Made by a program: the position numbers and the translations under genes
NCBI GenBank assembly: GCA_958510875.1
Contig: OY294069.1
Location: forward strand, 157,975,111 to 158,039,110
Length of the DNA: 64,000 bases
From: Endomychus coccineus
Lineage: Eukaryota > Arthropoda > Insecta > Coleoptera > Endomychidae
Reading direction: 5' to 3'
The notes under the pieces: generated by a model
Told to the model about the DNA's origin: nothing
The model's input: the letters and a program-made list of their open reading frames with translations, nothing else
The model's database searches: none
Shown: positions 23,680 to 33,845 of the stretch, one piece after another
How positions within the stretch are numbered: position 1 is the stretch's first letter
How the letters are laid out: every line of letters begins with the position of its first letter

Positions 23680-24080
23680 TTATTAATACAATAACCTGAT
23701 TACTTAGAAATACTGTAATAACACAAAGCGTCCTTATCGCACAAATTTCGTTTAAATGCCAACGTCGCGAAACGAACGGAGACATGAAATCGGAACTATA
23801 ACACAGCAATGTTGCAGCGTAAAAATTAAAAATCCACTATTAAGTAGAATCATCAATAAATACGAACACATTTCATAAATGTCTGCGAGAGACTAACAGA
23901 CAAAGAGTTCTATCCTCTTTGCTAACAGACGAGACCATCTCAAGTGTTCATTTAAGCGCCAGATGTCATAATTTATTAGGTGATAAAAGAAGGTCTCTGG
24001 CCTGTGAGAAATACTTTAGACAATTCTACCTAAAGTAAACTTTTACATTATAAGGACGTAAGTAGGAATTTGCAAGAATA

Positions 24081-24401
24081 TTAATTAATTAAATTAGTAT
24101 AAATATGACTTAGTGTTTGAACGTCACTCCTATGATTAACAGACTTGGAGTCACGTTTTATATGAATCATCTCCAGAATAGATCTTTTATAATAATTGGT
24201 TTCCTTAGTTAAAATATTAACATTCTTGTAATCAAATTGATGGTTATAATCAAAGCAATGTTTAGCAAGCGCGGTGGAATTTTCTAAGTTTTTGTTTCTT
24301 GTGCTATACTTATGGCCATACATTCTTTTTTGTAAATATTGTTTAGAGATACCAGTATAGGTCCCATCACAATCTAAACAATTTAATTTGTATACTGTGT
24401 G
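24081..24401 (-). CDS. PLE-A GIY-YIG endonuclease domain, left arm (5'-truncated)
   Basis: A 106-codon open stretch from the palindrome centre to a stop at 24081. The first methionine is at 24323, but homology starts upstream of it, so the ORF is the truncated end of a longer protein. The order is VYKLNCLDCDGTYTGIS: a CxxC pair typical of PLE endonucleases and a GIY-YIG-like VY...YTG core. The region GHKYSTRNKN follows, then AKHCFDYNHQFD (conserved H/N region) and LEMIHIKR, whose glutamate matches the position of the catalytic E. In full-length PLEs this domain follows the reverse transcriptase and nicks target DNA. No RT remains here. Confidence 0.85.
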   Translation of the reverse strand, partial: HTVYKLNCLDCDGTYTGISKQYLQKRMYGHKYSTRNKNLENSTALAKHCFDYNHQFDYKNVNILTKETNYYKRSILEMIHIKRDSKSVNHRSDVQTLSHIYTNLIN

Positions 24402-24424
24402 TAATTCCTAAAGATAAACAAACC

Positions 24425-24745
24425 CACACAGTATACAAATTAAATTGTTTAGATTGTGATGGGACCTATACTGGTATCTCTAAACAATATTTACAAAAAA
24501 GAATGTATGGCCATAAGTATAGCACAAGAAACAAAAACTTAGAAAATTCCACCGCGCTTGCTAAACATTGCTTTGATTATAACCATCAATTTGATTACAA
24601 GAATGTTAATATTTTAACTAAGGAAACCAATTATTATAAAAGATCTATTCTGGAGATGATTCATATAAAACGTGACTCCAAGTCTGTTAATCATAGGAGT
24701 GACGTTCAAACACTAAGTCATATTTATACTAATTTAATTAATTAA
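24425..24745 (+). CDS. PLE-A GIY-YIG endonuclease domain, right arm (5'-truncated)
   Basis: Identical in protein sequence to the left-arm copy and reading outward on the plus strand, with the stop at 24743-24745. The frame is open from the first base of the arm. Domain order: CxxC (CLDC), YTG of the GIY-YIG core, the RMYGHKYS region, FDYNHQF, then SILEMIHIK with the likely catalytic glutamate. An undamaged frame on both arms argues for a recent insertion. It lacks an RT and a natural start codon context, so it is a fragment and not a working element. Confidence 0.85.
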   Translation, partial: HTVYKLNCLDCDGTYTGISKQYLQKRMYGHKYSTRNKNLENSTALAKHCFDYNHQFDYKNVNILTKETNYYKRSILEMIHIKRDSKSVNHRSDVQTLSHIYTNLIN

Positions 24746-25146
24746 TATTCTTGCAAATTCCTACTTACGTCCTTATAATGTAAAAGTTTACTTTAGGTAG
24801 AATTGTCTAAAGTATTTCTCACAGGCCAGAGACCTTCTTTTATCACCTAATAAATTATGACATCTGGCGCTTAAATGAACACTTGAGATGGTCTCGTCTG
24901 TTAGCAAAGAGGATAGAACTCTTTGTCTGTTAGTCTCTCGCAGACATTTATGAAATGTGTTCGTATTTATTGATGATTCTACTTAATAGTGGATTTTTAA
25001 TTTTTACGCTGCAACATTGCTGTGTTATAGTTCCGATTTCATGTCTCCGTTCGTTTCGCGACGTTGGCATTTAAACGAAATTTGTGCGATAAGGACGCTT
25101 TGTGTTATTACAGTATTTCTAAGTAATCAGGTTATTGTATTAATAA

Positions 25147-25188
25147 GTCTTCTGATGATGGTCGTGAGACCGAAACGTACGTAAAGAC
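25147..25188 (+). ncRNA. Hammerhead ribozyme, PLE-A right arm
   Basis: Stem I pairs GTCTT (25147-25151) with AAGAC (25184-25188). Then CTGATGA (25152-25158), stem II TGGTC-GTGA-GACCG, AAA completing GAAA, a two-pair stem III CG-TA-CG, and TA before the predicted cut between 25183 and 25184. All core bases match the hammerhead consensus. Hammerheads in PLE terminal repeats are established. The very short stem III is typical of them. Confidence 0.88.
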
Positions 25189-25250
25189 GAGGGTAAAAAT
25201 AAAAATATATGTGTTAATGTGACCTATTTCCCGAGAATTGTGTACTAATT

Positions 25251-26025
25251 ATTATACTAATACTGATCCTTGGGTTGTGAATGTCTTGTTTGTTTCGCAG
25301 GAATGAATTTATCCCACAGTTTCGGCATGACACTGCGTATAAATTTATTCAAATGCAATGGTAAGCAGAGAATAAACCACAAACTAACATTTTGAAATCA
25401 ATTGATTCACCACACAGTAGTATTCACAAAATTAATAATTAAATTTTATAGATTATAGAGCTTATAAGCTAAACAAAAACATTGGATTTCGTCATCAAAT
25501 ATGTTATTACATGTAAAGCTTCTTGATCTAACAAAACTGTTGAAAATGACCAGCTTCGATGCATGCATCGAATCTTCTCCTAATTGACTGCCGAACTCTT
25601 TCAAAAACACCAAGGTCGTTTCTTATCGGATTGCACTTATTCGATTTCTCAAATTTTCCACATTTTCCACTGGAAAAGCGTAAATTTCAGATGGCCCCAT
25701 GCGAAATAATCTAGGGGGCTTTGGTCCGTGTGCCTTAAGTGAGGTCCACTTAAATGAATTGATTTCGAAGTAACTACGCATTTCCGTCAGTAATACAAAA
25801 AGGTAATAGTTTTAACCCTTGTAAAAGACAAATGTTGTCAATTCGAATGTCTTTTTAATTTAATGACGGAGTATAATTTAACATCTTTATGTACTCCTAA
25901 TCATTTACAACAAATTTTCGATTTTTACGAGTGAGGGAAGTCAGTGATCGATTGATCACAGCTTTTTAAATTCATTTGAATGAAGTTGAACGTACTAAAC
26001 GCCTAAACTTGTGCATTACTTTTAA
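25251..26025. other. No gene seen
   Basis: AT-rich sequence without recognisable features. Confidence 0.5.
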
Positions 26026-26039
26026 CGCTTTCAATTTCG

Positions 26040-26395
26040 ATGGCCTGTGGAGAGATTCGCACGTCTTCCAGACAGTCACATTTTTTACGTCGCTCGCAAG
26101 TAAATAGTCGGACCGCGCTCACTTAGATGAGTCACCGTGTATAAGTAGTTAGTTGTCTGTGTTGGTGTGTCGAGGCCGTGAGAACGTGGAAGGCGCGCGA
26201 GTCTCAGGCGGCGTGCGACACTACGCCACCCGCGGACCTGCTCACGACCACATACTACACTCACTTCTATATCTATACACACGCAGGCCGAGCCAACTCG
26301 GTTGTAACGCTTCGTCTGCAATCTGTATTCATCGCCCACTGGATTACTATATCACGAGATGCTTCTGTTACTAAAACTCCTAGATAAAGGCACGG
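26040..26395 (+). promoter_or_regulatory. CpG-rich block, possible promoter and first exon
   Basis: This is the most CpG-dense stretch of the window outside TEs, with clusters such as GGCGCGCGAG (26190-26199) and CCACCCGCGG (26227-26236). GTATAAG at 26139-26145 is TATA-like. ORFs on both strands exist only because stops are rare in GC-rich DNA and show no domain. It could be the first exon and promoter of a host gene on either strand, or a GC-rich TE piece. No matching copy was found in the window. Confidence 0.35.
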
Positions 26396-26819
26396 CGAAA
26401 TTACTCCACCTGTAATTATGTAATTATTATAAAATGTTGACATGGAAAAATTCTGAAGTAACATGTCTTACATTTCTATGAATACATTATGGTACGTATT
26501 TAATGCTGGTCATGATGACTAATCTTTAGTTTTCATTGCGAAGTGCTCTTTATGGAGAGATGCCGATAACTTCATGAAATAAATTCCATTCCGAACCAAA
26601 TTTGACATATCGATAGTATTTTTGGAGGCGGATGTCGAGACGAAGCCCAAATTTTGAAATTTGATCAGTGTCCTGAAATCATGTCAGATCCATTGATTCA
26701 ATGGTTCAATCTCAAAGTGTCACACTGTGGACACGTGTATAAATTCGTGTCGTAGCGAAGGAGATACGGGGGGAGGTGAGCACGCGCCCTAGAGATAGTA
26801 ATGGGGTGGGTAATAAACT

Positions 26820-26990
26820 ATAAAAGAGTTCACACTGTGGATACACTATAACACTATAGATAAGAAATAATCACCGTTATTCACTAAAAATACTGTTAAG
26901 GTACTGAGGACCTTTTCGGCTACCAAGTACCTAGTCATCATCAGAGTAAACTAAATTAGAGGTCAAAATCTGCGTATTTAAATACTATTT
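26820..26990 (-). mobile_element. PLE-B terminal region with hammerhead
   Basis: Solo minus-strand copy of the PLE-B terminus. It shares the tail (TTCACACTGTGGATA, 26830-26844), GATAAGAAATAATCACC, and the hammerhead with 54580-54720, and continues into AGTAAACTAAATTAGAGGTC as that copy does. No coding sequence. Confidence 0.75.
26889..26950 (-). ncRNA. Hammerhead ribozyme candidate, PLE-B
   Basis: On the minus strand: TACT, CTGATGA, a longer stem II arm (the copy has an extra CTAG-like insertion at its start), GGTACTTGGTAGCC, GAAA, stem III AAGGT-loop-ACCTT with five pairs, then A before the predicted cut, and CAGTA, which could pair with TACT across a small bulge. This copy has the best stem III of the family but an altered stem II. 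Confidence 0.55.
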
Positions 26991-27990
26991 GTAATTAATA
27001 ATAATAAGTTTATTTGCAGAAAAGAATACACATAAAGATTATAATTTAAATTGCAAATAAGAACAGTACTCACGAAAGTATGCCAAAGCATACTACCAAT
27101 AATAACAAATAGTTGTTATTGGCATATTAATTAAATTCCTAAAATAAGTTTAATAAGTTTAATATAATAATAAGTTTATTTATTGCATTAATAGTGGTAC
27201 ATAAAAACGGATGCACATACATATACTCGTATATACACATATTCATATACATATATACACACATATACACATACATACTGTTATGATTTCATTTCCTAAA
27301 CAATAAAAATGATAAAAATTAGAACTTACCGAACATTGAAAATCAGAAAAGATTAACAAAAAGATATTATATGGGATTAAAAACAATATTAAAAGTTAAA
27401 TAATAGTTAGTATAATATCATAAACAATGTAAAACATAATAAACAACAATGTAATTAGAATAGAAGTGTAAAACAAGAACTTCAGTGGAAGTGAATAAAC
27501 GTAGTGTTACGAAGACAGAAATCATAATTAAAATGATTACAAAAACTATCATGAGATAGCACAAACTATTGAAAAATGTTATAGATATAAGTTAGGATTA
27601 GTAAATTTGAGTTATATAATGTTGAAGAAATGTTATTGATATGTTATATTATGTATTAGTTTTTAAGAATGACAACTGCCAAATTTATAATAATTATTGG
27701 AATAATCATATTAATAATAACCTAATCATAGGTTATCTTATACCAAAGTGTGTGGAAAAATGTAGGCAATATGAATTTAAAAAGAAGGAATCATCATCAT
27801 TTAAAATAAGTTGAAAATCTCCAATAATTCAAAATTTATAGAATACTAAATTCTGATTGGACGAGGCGATTTTATAAACGTCAGACTAGTAACAATGTAA
27901 ACTTATGTCAGTTTCCAACAATCATCAAAGCATTCTTGATAGGTAAACTAAGCACCTCATTGGTTATTTTTGAAAATACTTGGCGTCCTT
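26991..27990. other. AT-rich; hairpin and (CATATA)n repeat, no gene seen
   Basis: CCAATAATAACAA...TTGTTATTGG at 27099-27127 forms a hairpin. A long CA/TA-rich microsatellite runs from about 27205 to 27288. Nothing else is recognisable. Confidence 0.55.
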
Positions 27991-27994
27991 TTTG

Positions 27995-28220
27995 AAGGCC
28001 TATAAAATATATATAATAAAAAGAATAAAACTAAGTTAACAATTTTCAACAGTTCCTGATTTCAAAAGAAGTAACCAAAATAGTTTACCTGTGTTTATTG
28101 TGTATAGCAAAGAAATTGTGTACGGTTAAAGTGAATTATCAAATTAATAAGATCAAGCCAATCGAACATTGCCTACATTTTAAAACATATTCTGGGATAT
28201 AAACTAAACGTAAGTTTATT
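27995..28220 (+). promoter_or_regulatory. Possible TATA promoter and noncoding first exon
   Basis: CCTATAAAATATATA near 27999-28013 resembles a TATA box. About 200 bases downstream, AACGTAAGTTTA (28207-28218) matches a splice donor. No ORF links them. It could be a host first exon or the promoter of a TE. The evidence is motif-level only. Confidence 0.25.
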
Positions 28221-28782
28221 TATTATTTCTCCATTGTATTATTATCTGTCTGTAAATCTGAAAGAAAGATTCTAGATTATAACTTTGTAAACAAAGATAA
28301 ATAGTAAATAATTTTGAGGTTAGATCATAGATCTATTTGAACATAAAATTGTTAAAATTTATAGCCGAGATTAAAGTAGAGTCATACAAATTTAAATATT
28401 AAAAGTTTTAACATTCAAAGAACATTGTGTTTAAAATTCCATATATATAATTCCATAGATATAAAATAAAAAGGTAAAAGTTCATTATTCAAATCAAACA
28501 AACATTAATAAGATTCAAAATACAATAAGAAAGCTAGCCGGTAGAATTAATAATAATTCATAATTAAATAATAAACTCATAAGAGTTTAGTTAATAATTG
28601 TCACCAAACGTGGGGCAAAATAAATAAAAGAGATTAGTTAATAATACATATACATATATAAAATTAGCCAATTATTCTTTTTATTATCCTACTATTAGAT
28701 GATATCCAATAGTGAGTGTTTTTTAAATTTGTGACAGAAACATCCCTGTCTTACTGTAGTAGGGAGTAGGTTGTAGAGCCGA
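28221..28782. other. AT-rich, no gene seen
   Basis: Very AT-rich sequence without recognisable features. Confidence 0.55.
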
Positions 28783-30600
28783 GGTCCGACCTGTGTGCCG
28801 GTACGTTGTCCTGCTGGGAGAGCACCTTTTCTTTGTCAAATGCGGCCGCTGTCGCTTCAAATCGGCGTCGAATCGATCCACCAGCTCTGCATAATCGTGA
28901 TCGTTTTTCCTTTTCCAAGGTAATCGATATGGACAATACCGTATGCATCCCTAAAAACTGTCGCCATGACTTTGTTGATCTATAAAGCCACTTTGGCCTT
29001 TTTCGGCTTGGATTTGCCAGGACACTGTTTCGACTGTTTTTTGGTCTTTAGTGTATTGTTATGGATCTATGATTCGTCAACGGTTACGAAACGTCAAAAT
29101 GTCCTTCATATCGCGCTTGAACATCGCCAAACACTCCTTTGAAGTTGTCACACGGTCGCGCTTGTTTTCAACAGAAAGCAAATGCGGCACCCATCCAGGG
29201 CCGGATTTAGAGTGGTGGGGCCTGTGGGCACAAGTTAAGTGGGGGCCCCTATTGTAAACGGTAATATTAAATGCCACAACATATTTTTATAATACAAAAT
29301 TATAATGCAATTGTAATGTCATTTAAATAAAACTTTTTTGGGAGATATATATATATTATTTATTTGTACATATATTAATTATCGTTACAAAGGCACTTTT
29401 CTCACTTTTCTCGTCGATCAAGTAGTCAAATTTTAATTAATTAATTATTGCTACTCAAAAGCGGGAGATCATTGAGACATTTTTGGCTCATTGCCGTTCG
29501 CAATCTGTTTTTTTAGTAATTTTAAGTTTGTAAAGGATCTTTCAGCCTTACAGTTAGTGATCATCAGAACAAGATGAATTTCTTAAATTATCTGAACATT
29601 AGGAAAAACATCCTGCTGCACCTGTGTTTCGATTATCAACGCGTACATGAAATGTTCACGGCTGAAGTATCTTTTTTTTTTCTGCTGCAAACTGTTTGTA
29701 AAATTCTGCAAATTGACTAAAAACTAGAAACTTATCTGTAATACGGCGCCACATACTAAACACGCGGGAAAATTTAAGTAAATAATTTCAGTGAACTTGT
29801 TATTATGTTGTGTTTCAAAGCAATGTGACATCAGGAATAACTTATTTCAATTTCTACCTGCCATTACGTAAATATTAAATATAAAATATTTCTTGTTTTT
29901 GTAATGTAAAATCAATAATTAAAATGCAACAATTATGAATTTATTACTATATTAACAAAATCATCTTATTATTTTTGTTGAAAGCCAAATTTTTTTTCAA
30001 TATATTATACTTGGTGGGGGCCCCTTCTTGATGAGAACAAGTAGGCGGCCGCCCACTCTGTTCACTCCTAAATCACTCCAGCCCTACACCCACTTGGCTG
30101 ACAGCTTTCTCATATTCAAAAATTTATGCAAAATGATTCGTACCCGTTTGTTTGAGATGCCATAGCCTCAGCAATATCGTGCACTTTAACTCGCCGATCA
30201 TTTGATATTATACCATGAATTTTATCGATGATTTCTGGCGTAATAACCTCAATTGGAGGACTAGAATGTTCGGCGTCCTTTCTGGTCATACTAATACTAC
30301 CGCAACGAAAATCAGTAAACCACTTGTGAATTGTTCAAATCGATTTTGAAAAGTCCCCATAATGTTCAACAAGCCACGCTTTGGCTTGCGTAATGTTTTT
30401 TGTACGCAAGAAATGTTTAATCAAGACGCGAAATTCTCATTTTCCATGTTTACAAAAATCTTGGAGGCTGCTTGCTTTCGATGGGTGTCAAAAGAGAACT
30501 GAATGACATATCAGTCTGAAAATTTTAATGAGTTCTAGTTAAAGATGGTACAGCACAAATGTCACATGGAATTTTTCATTATGGCGTCATTTGTTATATT
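28783..30600 (-). pseudogene. Mariner transposase split by a hAT insertion (copy 5)
   Basis: Minus-strand mariner. The right-hand part (30087-30600) holds the 5' region: the N-terminal DNA-binding region in broken frames. The left-hand part (28783-29195) holds the central region, where QQDNVPAHRS stands at the second catalytic aspartate (normal H changed to Q) and the block with the first aspartate is damaged. The C-terminus beyond PAHRS is missing. A hAT element interrupts the gene at 29196-30086. The two mariner parts join properly when the insertion and one target copy are ignored. Outer 5' sequence near 30600 passes into PLE-B. Confidence 0.8.
29196..30086 (-). mobile_element. hAT element inserted in mariner, with 8 bp target duplication
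   Basis: The ends are CAGGGCCGGATTTAG (29196) and, in inverse, TAGGGCTGGAG (to 30086). The flanking 8-mers are CACCCATC (29188-29195) and CACCCACT (30087-30094), six of eight identical, in a place where other mariner copies read CACCCAT once. On the minus strand, 29465-29640 encodes a relic of the hAT C-terminal dimerisation region: FPNVQII, then MITNCKAERSFTNLKLLKKQ. Most of the transposase, including the catalytic region, is gone. At 891 bp it is a deleted, non-autonomous element. Confidence 0.82.
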
Positions 30601-30604
30601 TTTC

Positions 30605-30905
30605 TAAATAATCTAGATATTTGTTATTGCTGGTGTGACCTGTATTTAAATGGCTGAAGCCTATTTTTCACCGTTATTTTTATTCATATGGGCAAAATGT
30701 TCTCCATACTGAGTCAAAATATTCCTTCTAGTTTGGCCCACATAGAATTTTGAACATGACTCACATTTTTGTAAATCTCGGATTTGTCGGTAAAAGGTAA
30801 ACGTTTTTTTAGCTTGTTCTTAGATCCATAAACATTTTGTATTGCAAATTTAGAAAACAAATAAATTATGGAATTTATTAATTACTGAAGGATGATAAGA
30901 ACTTT
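30605..30905 (-). pseudogene. PLE-B GIY-YIG endonuclease fragment
   Basis: Minus-strand fragment. RNKLKKRLPFTDKSEIYK leads into CESCSKFYVGQTRRNI in a shifted frame. The CxxC pair and YVG of the GIY-YIG core are visible, followed by LTQYGEHFAHM. The 5' side shares GGAATTTATTAATTACTGAAGGATGAT with 52.7 kb and 55.0 kb. One frameshift separates the GIY and YIG halves. The H..N..E region is cut at the mariner boundary. Non-functional. Confidence 0.72.
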
Positions 30906-31560
30906 CATGGTTACAATAACAACAATAACAACAAAATATTCTGTATTGTAAGTGAAAATAATGGAATTATCAACAATTTTATGAACAATTTTTCTAAACA
31001 TAATAAGTTGAGTATCATTTATCCTCATCCAGTTCATAATTGAATACCATTATTTTATCTATTCGATTCAATTAATATTCTCAAATGTATAAGGAATAAT
31101 TGGCTAAATTCAAAACCAAATCAAATTATGCAGTATCCCAACTTTGACTCGACAGACGAGAAGAGCATTGCCTCATCTTATGCTTTAAAAAAATGTCTGA
31201 ACTTAAAATATGATAAATTGTTAAACTTTGGACATTCTTTGGAATTGAAAGCACTCTATCCTACAAATTTGGAACATCAACATGTTAAAGTAGCCCTCAA
31301 TGTATTCAACGAATATGTTATACAGGCTCTATTTCAATTTAGTTCAAATATAGAGCATCCCAAATTCACAGCCCATCTTACAAATATCATATTAACTTGG
31401 TGGAAAATAAAGAATGTTGCTTTGAAATGCAACGAGTGAGGAACGTTTCCCAGGAACCTGTAGTCATCTGGACAATTATGTTCTAATGGTTTTATTTACT
31501 TTATGAATTTGTTTTATGGGAAAGTCAACTGTCCACATTTGGCTTTGATAACTGTATGTT
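30906..31560 (+). pseudogene. P-element-like (THAP-type) transposase fragment
   Basis: Plus strand. IIYPHPVHN, a broken stretch, then SINILKCIRNNWLNSK lead into an open frame (31128-31439) with MQYPNFDS, LEHQHVKVALNVFNEYVIQAL, and FTAHLTNIILTWWKIKN. These follow the order of the central part of P-element/THAP9-like transposases: DPPHLIKNIRNN-type motif, then KV-LA-QV-S-SVA-AL-type helix, then the W-rich region. A second copy is at 46600-47060. The N-terminal THAP finger and the C-terminus are absent. Broken by a frameshift near 31050 and a stop at 31439. Confidence 0.7.
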
Positions 31561-32640
31561 CAAATTACTAATTTGGACTTGCTACGTGGATCAAGTTTAA
31601 GACAACAGCAACCTACGTCGTCCTTCACAGACGGGATCGCTCTTAGAAGATGCAAATTTTTGGTAGTCTGAAAAAGGAACAATTATTCTGAAAAACTTCA
31701 GATGGTAGACCAGTTTGAAAGTTGAATTTTACTCAATCTGAAAGACAACCCTCGGACAGACCTTAACCTTCTCGCCCGAAATTAACATCATCGTATTTGG
31801 TATATAGCATCATTCATAAGAAAAGAAGTTGATCTAAAAGCCTTCTCGTTTGCGAAATTTTTATGTTAATCAGCTTACCTTTTCTTAAATCAAAACTAAT
31901 CTAAGACGGGAGAAAAACTTCATAGTTTTTTTGTTTGCAACCTAACTTTTATAAGATATGCTTTACATTAAACCGATATTCCTATACATTGGACAGTTAG
32001 TTGGACTGTTTTTAAAAAAAAATTACGATTATGTAAACTGTGGATTTGTTCCCTTCTATAAACTAAATATACGGCATAAAAATAGATTATTGAAAATTGT
32101 AAGTATTTTTATTTTCTTGAAACATTAATACTACAACGTATACAGTGATTTTCTATACCATTCACCTGTTTTTAACGAGTTATATACAAAATGTACTCTT
32201 AACAACATTACTACCATTTACTTTCAATGACATTTGCAGTAGTTGTTGACCTCATCGTCTCTTCTTAATAAAATGGTTTGTATCCATATTTCTGTTACTC
32301 ATCTACATCCTGAATCTTCTTGTTTTGTATTGTAATTTTTTTATTTAAGGCCTTTGCTGTTGGAATCTGGGGTCCTTCTTTGTTTGGCTTTTGCAAGGAG
32401 CAAGTATTTTTCAGCTTTTTATGAGATTTCTAACCGTATATACTTAGATTTCTAAAATGAGAACTTTTCCTGGAATAAATCTTTTTAAATCGCTGATTAG
32501 CAACTAACGCAATCGATCCTGTGACTTCCCTCACTTTTTAAGCAAAATACGTTTAGGAGACTCTAGCTGTCTTCCAGCTGGAAGGAAACCCACCAAGTTT
32601 GAGTGAAAGGGTAAACAACTTGCAAAGAACTTGTGTTAAT
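31561..32640. other. No gene seen
   Basis: AT-rich sequence; I recognise no coding, repeat or regulatory feature. Confidence 0.5.
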
Positions 32641-33535
32641 TTAGACGTTCACTATCGAGTTTTCTTTCAGATGGATCACTCCATGTAGTGGTTGGTGGAG
32701 TATCCTCTGATACAATGCCGATCAATGCAGATATTCCACAGGGATCTGTCTTGGCATCAACTTTGCTGCTCCACCTGTCCCGTCCACAGCTTTGCAGATG
32801 TTGGTACACTTCATACCGTTCTTTTATCTAGAGCTTCTATACCATCCAATGAAGCCACAGGAGCGAGACATATACAAGTTGACGCAATTATTAGTGATCT
32901 GGAAATTATTTTGAAATGGGGATCTGATCTGAAGAGCTTAATGCAACCATTACTCGACTTCCATCTTCTCCAAGAAGTCGGATTCCACAATCCCTAATAT
33001 GATGATGTCAGGTAGAACTATTCCTATGAAGTCTTCCATATCCATGCACGGGATCACCACCAACAGCACTCTCTCATGGGAAGATCATGTGAGGTCTATT
33101 GCGAAAGCCGCTTCACAAAAATTTGGTTTTCTGTTCCGTGCCAAGAGCTACTTACTTTACATCTCAGCAGCTCCTCAAAATCTACACTGTCCTGAAGTAC
33201 TGTTCACATGTTTGGAGTTTGGCTCTCAAACGTACGCTGAAGCTGTTGGATCATATCCAGTAGAAAGCTGTTCGTCTGATTGCTGATGTCACACTTACGA
33301 GTTCATTGAACTCTCTAGAACACCCCCTTCATTGTCAAGCTCTAGAGCTGCCGAACTTCTTCCTACCAGACTCCATTTTCCTATCGAACAGCGAAGTTGT
33401 GGAACTCTTTACCTAGTGAGGTCTTTCCCTATGACTATAACCTCCAAGTCCTCAAGAAATTCGAATGCCTATCTCTTCTCCCAACCTTCCACCGCTGACT
33501 GACACGATGCTCGTCCTCCCGTGTAGTCAAAGTAT
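32641..33535 (+). pseudogene. LINE-A reverse transcriptase to 3' end
   Basis: Plus-strand LINE-A copy. The readable parts are STIEFSFRWITPC*WLVE-type sequence, a DIPQGSVLASTLLLHL-type RT block (about 32728-32780), then FADVGTLHT, a degraded form of the FADDGTLHT catalytic box with the second aspartate lost. MMSGRTIPMKSSISM and TNSTLSWEDHVRSIAKAASQ follow (33002-33120). The C-terminal part (EHPLHCQALELPNFFLPDS) then reaches the family 3' end GTGTAGTCAAAGTATAGG near 33520-33537. Several frameshifts. Non-functional. Confidence 0.8.
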
Positions 33536-33636
33536 AGGAAAAAAATTCACCTCCCCATTACTTACAGCTTGATACTTCATTATTAATTGTGAGTTTTGTG
33601 CTTCCACCTATATATGAGCAAATTATTTACTTGCAG

Positions 33637-33845
33637 CTGAATTCTTCTTAGTTGGTGTCGACATAGAACAATATGACGAGGAGTTTCCAGACAAATACCT
33701 GAAAAGCTTACTGCTAGTGGAGAAAAATGAAACTGCTCAGAAAGCGTTCCAGATTTACTTGGGAGTTCCATCAAGTGCAAGCGATTACGAAAACTTCACT
33801 GCTTTGGTTAATGCGTATATGAAAAGGGCACCTTTCAGCTTCCCA
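33637..33845 (+). pseudogene. Host-like exon, receptor guanylyl cyclase ligand-binding type (tentative)
   Basis: An open, non-TE-like stretch follows a good splice acceptor (TTATTTACTTGCAG, 33623-33636). The frame reads EFFLVGVDIEQYDEEFPDKY, then KSLLLVEKNETAQKAFQIYL, then GVPSSASDYENFTALVNAYM and KRAPFSFP, after which a LINE-A tail begins. Acidic, well-spaced composition without stops over about 69 codons suggests a real exon. It recalls the extracellular ANF-receptor part of insect receptor guanylyl cyclases (the IYLGV...YENF...VNxYMxxPPFNFP pattern), but this is from memory. With the LINE fused at 33846 and no donor site seen, I call it a broken exon copy. Confidence 0.45.

Larger units (their letters stand above)
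23576..25250. mobile_element. PLE-A inverted pair: near-perfect palindrome
   Basis: Two 826 bp arms (23576-24401 and 24425-25250) are reverse complements around a 23-base spacer at 24402-24424. In the parts I compared, including both 80-codon ORFs, the arms are identical. One mismatch is seen near the outer edge (23581/25245). Each arm is a 5'-truncated Penelope-like element reading outward: GIY-YIG endonuclease domain, stop, 3' untranslated region, hammerhead, terminus TTCTCGGGAAAT (in the left-arm direction). The flanking sequences differ, so it is not simply a folded-back end of the assembly, although a read artefact is possible. Confidence 0.9.

Noticed and set aside
26153..26464. Protein genes in the CpG-rich block
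   Set aside because: Open frames occur on both strands at once with no domain; stops are simply rare in this composition.
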